64,000 bases of DNA, from assembly GCA_945901045.1 (NCBI GenBank), contig CAMDKK010000007.1, positions 1 through 64,000 on the forward strand, in the 5' to 3' direction. Under the pieces are notes generated by a model. That model was given only the letters and a program-made list of their open reading frames with translations. It was not told the origin of the DNA and ran no database searches. Shown here piece by piece: positions 58,655-64,000 of the stretch. How positions within the stretch are numbered: the stretch's first letter is position 1; each line of letters opens with the position of its first letter. The DNA is from Limnohabitans sp. Rim8 (GTDB taxonomy: Bacteria; Pseudomonadota; Gammaproteobacteria; Burkholderiales; Burkholderiaceae_C). The position numbers were made by a program, and so were the translations under genes.

Positions 58655-60613
58655 ATGATTCCCGAACTTGGGCACTATGTCTTGATCCTGGCTTTTTGGA
58701 TCGCTTTGGCGCAGGGCGTGCTCCCCTTGGTGGGTGCGGCTACGGGACACCTGGGATGGCAGTCCATGGCCAAGCCAATGACCACACTCCACTTTGGTTT
58801 GGTGCTGTTGGCATTCCTGGCCTTGACGTGGTCCTTCGTGATCAACGATTTTTCGGTGCTCTACGTCAGTCAGCACTCCAATTCGCTGCTGCCCACGGTT
58901 TACCGAGTAGCCGCAGTTTGGGGTGGGCATGAGGGCTCCTTGCTTCTGTGGGCATTTTTGCTCGCCTTGTGGTCGGTTGCTGTGGCTGTTTTTTCGCGCA
59001 CGCTGCCGCTGGCCATGTCGGCCAGGGTGCTGGGCGTTTTGGGCTTGGTTTCCACCGGCTTTCTGGCTTTCATACTGACCACCTCCAATCCTTTTGATCG
59101 CTTGCTGCCCGCTGCAGCCGATGGGCGAGATCTGAACCCTTTGTTGCAAGACGTAGGTCTGATCATCCACCCCCCCATGCTGTACATGGGCTATGTGGGG
59201 TTTTCGGTGGCCTTTGCTTTTGCCATCGCGGCCTTGTTGTCCGGGCGTTTGGATGCGGCCTGGGCCAGGTGGTCTCGCCCTTGGACTTTGGTGGCATGGG
59301 TCTTCATGACTTTTGGCATTGGCTTGGGCTCTTGGTGGGCTTACAGCGAGTTGGGTTGGGGCGGGTGGTGGTTCTGGGATCCTGTTGAAAATGCGTCTCT
59401 CATGCCTTGGTTGTTCGGTACCGCATTGATCCATGCCCTGATGGCGACAGAAAAGCGCGGCGGCTTCAAAGCCTGGACTGTGTTGTTGGCCATTGGTGCC
59501 TTTTCTTTGTCTTTGCTCGGCACATTCCTGGTGCGTTCCGGCGTATTGACTTCCGTACACGCTTTCGCCTCTGATCCCAGTCGTGGTGTGTTTATTTTGA
59601 TTTTTTTGGTGGTGGTGGTCGGCAGTTCACTCACGCTGTTTGCCTGGCGCGCGCCCAAGGTCAGCGTGGGGGGCCGGATGGGCTTGATTTCCCGCGAGTC
59701 TTTTTTGTTGGCCAACAGTGTTTTGCTGGTTGTGGCCACCGGCGCTGTGCTCTTGGGCACCATTTACCCTTTGGTCATTGATGCCTTGAACATGGGCAAA
59801 CTATCGGTGGGAGCCCCGTACTTCAATGCCGTTTTTGTACCCTTGCTCTCACCGCTGCTGTTCTTGATGGTGCCCGGGGTCGCGGCCTCCTGGAAAGAAG
59901 CCCAGATCAGCCAGTTGGTCAGCCGTCTGCGTTGGGTGGCTTTGGGCTCCTTGCTGCTGGCTTGCGGTGTGCCCGCACTCTTGCAGGAGCTTGGCCAGGG
60001 CGAGTGGCTTTGGAGCACATCGCTCGGCTTGTTCTTGTCCGCATGGATCGTTCTCGGATCTGTCAAACACGCCGTCATGCGCTTACGCCAACCCGGGCGC
60101 ATTGCCTTGTCGTATTGGGGAATGCAAACAGCGCATCTTGGTATGGCGGTGTTGGTGGTCGGCATCACCATGGTCAAGGGCTATGAACTCGAGCGAGATG
60201 TGCGCATCGGCATTGGCGAGACGGTCACGCTCAGAGATTTCACCTTTGAGTTGAAGCGCATGGAAGACGTTGACGGCCCTAATTACAAAGCCTTGCGTGC
60301 CACGCTGGAAGTGACAAAAGACCAACGCGTCGTGGCGCAACTGACGCCAGAAAAACGGCGTTATTTTTCAACGGCCATGCCTATGACTGAAGCGGCCATC
60401 GATTCGGGATGGATGCGTGATCTTTACGCATCCTTGGGGGACCCCGTGGAGCCTCACCCTCAAACACGCGCACCTCGCTGGAACTTACATGTCTATGACA
60501 AGCCGTTTATTTCTTGGCTCTGGGCCGGTGCGTTGTTGATGGTTTTGGGGGGGGTGATCGCAGCACTGGACAAACGTTATCGCCGTGCCGCATCGCCTGC
60601 GAAGCTGGCTTGA
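58655..60613 (+). CDS. ccmF: Cytochrome c haem lyase subunit CcmF
   Basis: Large membrane protein (652 aa) of the haem ligation complex, with about fifteen helices. VWGGHEGSLLLW, the WWD motif GWGGWWFWDPVENASLMPW and the periplasmic domain before the last helix are typical. It attaches haem to apocytochromes with CcmH and CcmI. A client likely to matter here is the tetraheme PufC. Confidence 0.96.
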   Translation: MIPELGHYVLILAFWIALAQGVLPLVGAATGHLGWQSMAKPMTTLHFGLVLLAFLALTWSFVINDFSVLYVSQHSNSLLPTVYRVAAVWGGHEGSLLLWAFLLALWSVAVAVFSRTLPLAMSARVLGVLGLVSTGFLAFILTTSNPFDRLLPAAADGRDLNPLLQDVGLIIHPPMLYMGYVGFSVAFAFAIAALLSGRLDAAWARWSRPWTLVAWVFMTFGIGLGSWWAYSELGWGGWWFWDPVENASLMPWLFGTALIHALMATEKRGGFKAWTVLLAIGAFSLSLLGTFLVRSGVLTSVHAFASDPSRGVFILIFLVVVVGSSLTLFAWRAPKVSVGGRMGLISRESFLLANSVLLVVATGAVLLGTIYPLVIDALNMGKLSVGAPYFNAVFVPLLSPLLFLMVPGVAASWKEAQISQLVSRLRWVALGSLLLACGVPALLQELGQGEWLWSTSLGLFLSAWIVLGSVKHAVMRLRQPGRIALSYWGMQTAHLGMAVLVVGITMVKGYELERDVRIGIGETVTLRDFTFELKRMEDVDGPNYKALRATLEVTKDQRVVAQLTPEKRRYFSTAMPMTEAAIDSGWMRDLYASLGDPVEPHPQTRAPRWNLHVYDKPFISWLWAGALLMVLGGVIAALDKRYRRAASPAKLA

Positions 60614-60635
60614 GGCCACATTAAAAAATTTTTTT

Positions 60636-61223
60636 ATGAAAAAATTTTTAATTCCACTGGGCTTGTTTTTGGGTTTGGCCATTTTCTTGGCTTTGGGATT
60701 GCAGCGCGACCCCAAAGAAATTCCTTCGCCACTCGTGGGTCAAGCGGCTCCTGCATTCAAACTTTTCACTTTGGCAGCAGACAATCAAACCTTTGAGCCG
60801 AAAGACATGCAGGGTCAAGTTTGGATGCTGAACGTGTGGGCCACTTGGTGCGTGGCTTGCCGGGAGGAGCACCCCCTGTTGGTTGAATTCTCCAAACAGC
60901 ACAGTGTGCCCATTGTGGGCCTGAGCTACAAAGAGGTTCAAGCCCAGGATGAGCCACCTGGCGCCAAGTTGAGCCCAGAGGACAAGCGCCTTTTGGCCCG
61001 ACAGCGCAGTGAAAAATGGTTGCGAACCAGAGGCAACCCTTATGTCGTGACGGCCTTGGATCTGGATGGCCGCGTGGGCATTGATTACGGCGTTTATGGC
61101 GTGCCCGAAACTTATGTCATCGATAAGCAAGGGGTGATTCGTTACAAACTGGTGGGCGCCATCACGCCAGAGGTTTTGGCGAAAAAAATCTTGCCTCTGG
61201 TCAGCGATCTTCAAAAAACCTGA
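60636..61223 (+). CDS. ccmG: Thioredoxin-like protein CcmG/DsbE
   Basis: Membrane-anchored periplasmic thioredoxin (195 aa) that keeps apocytochrome Cys reduced for haem attachment. N-terminal helix at about 4-22; active site CVAC in NVWATWCVACREEHP near residue 75; GVYGVPETYVIDKQG carries the cis-Pro. ATG at 60636 is chosen because the signal anchor MKKFLIPLGLFLG begins there. Confidence 0.95.
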   Translation: MKKFLIPLGLFLGLAIFLALGLQRDPKEIPSPLVGQAAPAFKLFTLAADNQTFEPKDMQGQVWMLNVWATWCVACREEHPLLVEFSKQHSVPIVGLSYKEVQAQDEPPGAKLSPEDKRLLARQRSEKWLRTRGNPYVVTALDLDGRVGIDYGVYGVPETYVIDKQGVIRYKLVGAITPEVLAKKILPLVSDLQKT

Positions 61224-61230
61224 GTCTCCC

Positions 61231-61722
61231 ATGCAGCGATGTTTTTCTCTTTTCTGTCGGCCATCGGTGCTCGTGGCCTTGCTTTGGATGTGCCTGGCTG
61301 GCTCCTTGATGGCCAGGGAGGCAGAACCCAGCGCCCAGGACCCCGTGGTCGAGGCCCGGATGGTGCATATTTCTGAAGAGTTGCGTTGTATGGTGTGCCA
61401 AAACGAATCCTTGGCGTCATCGCATGCTGAGTTGGCCGGAGACTTGCGTGAAGAGGTGCGCAGCCTGATTCGGCAAAACAAAACGGATGACGAAATCAAG
61501 GCGTTTTTAATCACACGGTATGGCGATTTTGTGCTGTACCGTCCCACGGTCAAGCCCATGACGTGGGCTTTGTGGTTTGGCCCATTTGTTTTGTTGTTGC
61601 TGGCCTTGACGGCCATGGTGATGTATTTGCGACAGCGGCAAAGGCAAACACCCCAGGCCGGCTGGACTGACGAAGAGTTGAAAAAAGCAGAACGGCTGCT
61701 GAAAGACGGGGAGTCTGCGTGA
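61231..61722 (+). CDS. ccmH: Cytochrome c maturation protein CcmH
   Basis: A 163-aa periplasmic redox protein with an N-terminal signal, the active motif LRCMVCQNESLASSHAELAGDLR-type (LRCxxCQ near residue 52) and a C-terminal anchor helix (about 110-132). It reduces apocytochrome disulfides and is part of the ligation complex with CcmF. It overlaps ccmI by four bases. Confidence 0.94.
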   Translation: MQRCFSLFCRPSVLVALLWMCLAGSLMAREAEPSAQDPVVEARMVHISEELRCMVCQNESLASSHAELAGDLREEVRSLIRQNKTDDEIKAFLITRYGDFVLYRPTVKPMTWALWFGPFVLLLLALTAMVMYLRQRQRQTPQAGWTDEELKKAERLLKDGESA

Positions 61723-62966
61723 ATTCGAATTTTGTATTTATCTTGATCGCCTTGGCCCTGACGGCGGTAGTGGTGGTGGTGTTGATGTGGGGTTTGCTGC
61801 GCAGCCGTTTGACGCCAGAACACAAGCATGAACAGGCCAACACCAAGGTCTACCGCCAGCAGCTGCTGGACTTGGAAAAAGAACACGCGGAAGGCGTGAT
61901 CAGCGCATTATCTTTCGAGCAGACCCGTGCCGAGTTGTTGGGCCGCATGCTGGAGGACACGGCGCAAACCGAAAATGCTGCAGGCTCAAAATCACCCCGC
62001 GCCTTGGTCAGCGCTATGGTCCTGGCGGTTTTGTTGCCTGTGGCTGCCATGTCCACTTATGTGTGGTTAGGTCAACCGCAAGGACTTGATCCGCAAATGA
62101 CTGCGGCCGAGGCGTCTCAACAGCCTGATCTGCAAGCCATGGCGGACAGCTTGGCGCAAAAACTGCAGACCGATTCGAGCGACCCCCAGCGGTGGGTCAT
62201 GCTGGGCCGTACCTACCGGGCACTGAATCAGTATGACAAAGCACTTCCCGCCTACCAAAAAGCATTGGATTTGAGGGGGGACGATGACATTGCCTTGGAG
62301 CGTGCGGAAGTTCTGGCGCTGCGCCGTGGTGGGGATTTCTCTGGCGAACCTTGGGCTGTGATTCGGCAGGTGCTGGCCAAGAATGCCCGTCATTTCAACG
62401 GCTTGGCATTGGCCGGTAGCGCATCGTATGCACAAGGCGATTACAAGAAAGCCATTCAATACTGGCAACTGGCGCGCAGCGAATTGAATGAAAACGACGA
62501 AGAGTTGAAGGGCTTGGATATCGCCTTGAACACGGCGCGTGAAAAAGCGGGAGAACCTGCGATGGCTCCAAAACAGCCTGCGCCATCGCAAGCTTCCGTT
62601 GCCTCGACCGTGTCTGCGTCGGGTGCAGCGCTCAGCGGCCGCGTGTCGATCGATCCGAGTGTCAAAGCACAGATTGCGCCCACGGACGTGGTCTTTGTCT
62701 ATGCCACGCCCACAGACGGCCAGAAGATGCCCTTGGCCATTCTGCGCAAGACGGTAGACAATTTGCCCTTTGATTTTGTACTGGACGACAGCATGGCTAT
62801 GAATTCTGCAAGCAAACTCTCTTCGCAAACCAAAGTCATGTTGAAGGTGCGCATCTCCAAATCCGGCGAAGCCATGACACGCCCAGGCGACTGGATGGGC
62901 GTGCTGGAGAACGTGGCCGTGGGTTCGCGCAATTTGAAGTTGGTTGTCAACCAGCAGGCCCCGTGA
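61719..62966 (+). CDS. ccmI: Cytochrome c maturation protein CcmI (TPR)
   Basis: Apocytochrome-binding chaperone (415 aa). GTG start at 61719 overlapping the ccmH stop. Two membrane helices at about 3-25 and 95-115, a TPR region (about 140-260: WVMLGRTYRALNQYDKALPAYQKAL) and a C-terminal beta-rich domain that binds apocytochrome C-termini. Last ccm gene; no clear terminator follows. Confidence 0.93.
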   Translation: MNSNFVFILIALALTAVVVVVLMWGLLRSRLTPEHKHEQANTKVYRQQLLDLEKEHAEGVISALSFEQTRAELLGRMLEDTAQTENAAGSKSPRALVSAMVLAVLLPVAAMSTYVWLGQPQGLDPQMTAAEASQQPDLQAMADSLAQKLQTDSSDPQRWVMLGRTYRALNQYDKALPAYQKALDLRGDDDIALERAEVLALRRGGDFSGEPWAVIRQVLAKNARHFNGLALAGSASYAQGDYKKAIQYWQLARSELNENDEELKGLDIALNTAREKAGEPAMAPKQPAPSQASVASTVSASGAALSGRVSIDPSVKAQIAPTDVVFVYATPTDGQKMPLAILRKTVDNLPFDFVLDDSMAMNSASKLSSQTKVMLKVRISKSGEAMTRPGDWMGVLENVAVGSRNLKLVVNQQAP

Positions 62967-63200
62967 AGGGATGTTTGGGGGGGTGAACAGGGTGTTTAGT
63001 GTCATAATGAACATGGTTTTTTGTTCTTTTTTAACACCACTTGCCGTTGCAAAAATCCTTGCATGACGAATTTTTCAACACGCTAACCCGCATAAAAACA
63101 TGACTCCAGCAGTGGTTACGCTTTTCTTGAAATCTGCCGATTCTCGAGAGAATGCGTGTCGGTTCGGTTCCGCCGCGCAGCTTCATCGAATGAGGACACC

Positions 63201-63836
63201 TTGAGCTCATACAACACCCCTTTCGAAATTCATGTGCATGGTGATGTCTTGCTCCGCAGTGACGTCGACCTGACTGCGCTGCAAGAGGCACTGAAGCCGC
63301 TGTGGAAGTATGCCGGTGCCCGTTCTTTGTCGGAGGGTGCAAAAAGCCTTTACGAAGAAGAGCCCGGGATCGTTTTCGAACATTCAGAGCATCGCTTGCA
63401 GTTGTGCTGGACGGTTCGTGGCAGCGAAGATTTTCGTCAGGTCTTGGACGACATGTGCATGAACATCAATGAGGTGTCGGCTACAGGTGCGCAAATCGAA
63501 GTCACTTTTTACGACACAGAATACGACGACGAAGATGAAGAGCACGGCACCGAGTCCCGCGACGACTTCTTGATTTTGTTCGTTGGCCCCGACCCCGCGT
63601 CCATCATGCAGGCGCAGCGTAATTTGCTGGTGCAGGATGTGGTCAGCCTGATGGAGCGACATTTTGATGGCGCAGAGTTGGGCGGCGTTGTGGCTGAAAT
63701 TGACAAGCTCTTTGGCCAACGCTTTGAAGACTTGGTGAGCTCATTGGAACTCGGCAAGCCGCCACGCGGAGGTATGGGGGGCTCCGGTCCGCAGGGGCAT
63801 GGTGGTGGCGGTCGCCGGCCTCGCCATTTGCATTGA
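63201..63836 (+). CDS. Conserved hypothetical protein
   Basis: A 211-aa cytoplasmic protein from the TTG at 63201, which has a good ribosome binding site (TGAGGAC) just upstream; a GTG at 63156 would add 15 residues with no such site. An acidic stretch (YDDEDEEHG near residue 105) and a Gly/Arg/His-rich C-terminal tail are notable. The opening YNTPFEIHVHGDVLLRSDVDLTALQEAL reads as a compact alpha/beta domain. I do not know its function. It belongs to the region beyond the ccm operon, not to the PGC. Confidence 0.75.
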   Translation: MSSYNTPFEIHVHGDVLLRSDVDLTALQEALKPLWKYAGARSLSEGAKSLYEEEPGIVFEHSEHRLQLCWTVRGSEDFRQVLDDMCMNINEVSATGAQIEVTFYDTEYDDEDEEHGTESRDDFLILFVGPDPASIMQAQRNLLVQDVVSLMERHFDGAELGGVVAEIDKLFGQRFEDLVSSLELGKPPRGGMGGSGPQGHGGGGRRPRHLH

Positions 63837-63854
63837 TTTCACTGACTGTTCGGC

Positions 63855-64000
63855 ATGGCCTTGTTTTCTGCTGATGCGCTGAACCCCGGGGTTCGCAAGC
63901 GGGAGGTTTTTGGCTGGGCCATGTACGACTTTGCCAACTCAGGTTACACCACGGTGGTTATCACCGCGGTGTTTGCGGCTTATTTTGTGGGCGGTATTGC
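63855..64000 (+). CDS. MFS transporter (UMF1-like), truncated by the window end
   Basis: Only the first 48 codons are in the window. The stretch FGWAMYDFANSGYTTVVITAVFAAYFVGG is typical of UMF1/Atg22-like major facilitator proteins. ATG at 63855, 18 bases after the previous stop. Substrate unknown. Confidence 0.75.
   Translation, partial: MALFSADALNPGVRKREVFGWAMYDFANSGYTTVVITAVFAAYFVGGI

Noticed and set aside
58379-59560. 393-codon open frame on the minus strand opposite ccmE/ccmF
   Set aside because: Gln/His/Arg-rich composition typical of the antisense of membrane-protein genes; ccmE and ccmF on the plus strand are certain.
60648-61886. 412-codon open frame on the minus strand opposite ccmG-ccmI
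   Set aside because: Same reason: three recognised ccm genes occupy the plus strand.

Overview
This window is an almost complete photosynthesis gene cluster (PGC) of a purple, bacteriochlorophyll-a-making proteobacterium, followed by a cytochrome c maturation operon. The gene order (crtEF-bchCXYZ-puf, crtADC, a ppsR region, bchFNBHLM-lhaA-puhABC-acsF-puhE-crtIB, bchID, dxs-hemA-bchG-bchP-tspO) and the protein style point to a betaproteobacterium of the Burkholderiales/Comamonadaceae kind (freshwater Limnohabitans- or Rhodoferax-like). That placement is inference from family resemblance, not a database result. Only the oxygen-dependent cyclase acsF is present and no bchE is seen, which suggests an aerobic anoxygenic phototroph.

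Layout. 1-1245: two AT-rich lipoprotein genes, probably not part of the PGC. 1725-2321: a high-potential iron-sulfur protein (HiPIP), a tiny Cys-rich protein and a terminator. 2386-5793: an extra bchC paralog, a membrane-anchored alpha/beta hydrolase and a DUF3422 protein. 5919-16873: crtE-crtF-bchC-bchX-bchY-bchZ-(41-aa ORF)-pufB-(74-aa membrane ORF)-pufA-pufL-pufM-pufC, ending at a clear terminator. 16889-20017: crtA-crtD-crtC (spheroidenone branch). 20033-23404: regulators on the minus strand, with ppsR/crtJ between two B12-domain AerR/PpaA-like genes. 23551-41983: one long run of bchF-N-B-H-L-M, lhaA, puhA-B-C, acsF, puhE, crtI, crtB and three less familiar genes. 41995-44967: bchD and bchI (minus). 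45294-52432: dxs-hemA-bchG-MFS-bchP-tspO. 52663-55470: bciA, a light-dependent protochlorophyllide reductase (LPOR) and a decayed hemE. 55933-62966: ccmABCDEFGHI. The right edge holds a conserved hypothetical gene and the start of an MFS transporter.

How it works together. Dxs and HemA feed isoprenoid and tetrapyrrole precursors. BchIDH, BchM, AcsF, BciA, DPOR (BchLNB) and LPOR, BchF, BchXYZ, BchC, BchG and BchP make bacteriochlorophyll a. CrtE, B, I, C, D, F and A make spheroidene/spheroidenone. PufBALM, PufC and PuhA form the LH1-reaction-centre core, helped by LhaA and PuhBCE. PufC and probably the HiPIP re-reduce the reaction centre, and the Ccm system matures PufC. TGT-N12-ACA operators typical of PpsR/CrtJ lie at crtE, bchC, bchF, ppsR and the bchI/dxs divide. 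At crtE and bchC they occur as two palindromes exactly 8 bp apart.

Most notable: an LPOR beside a complete DPOR, an unrecognised one-helix protein inserted between pufB and pufA, perfect hairpins on both sides of pufB, two bchC genes, twin AerR-like genes around ppsR, and a hemE remnant with an internal deletion and a nonsense codon.
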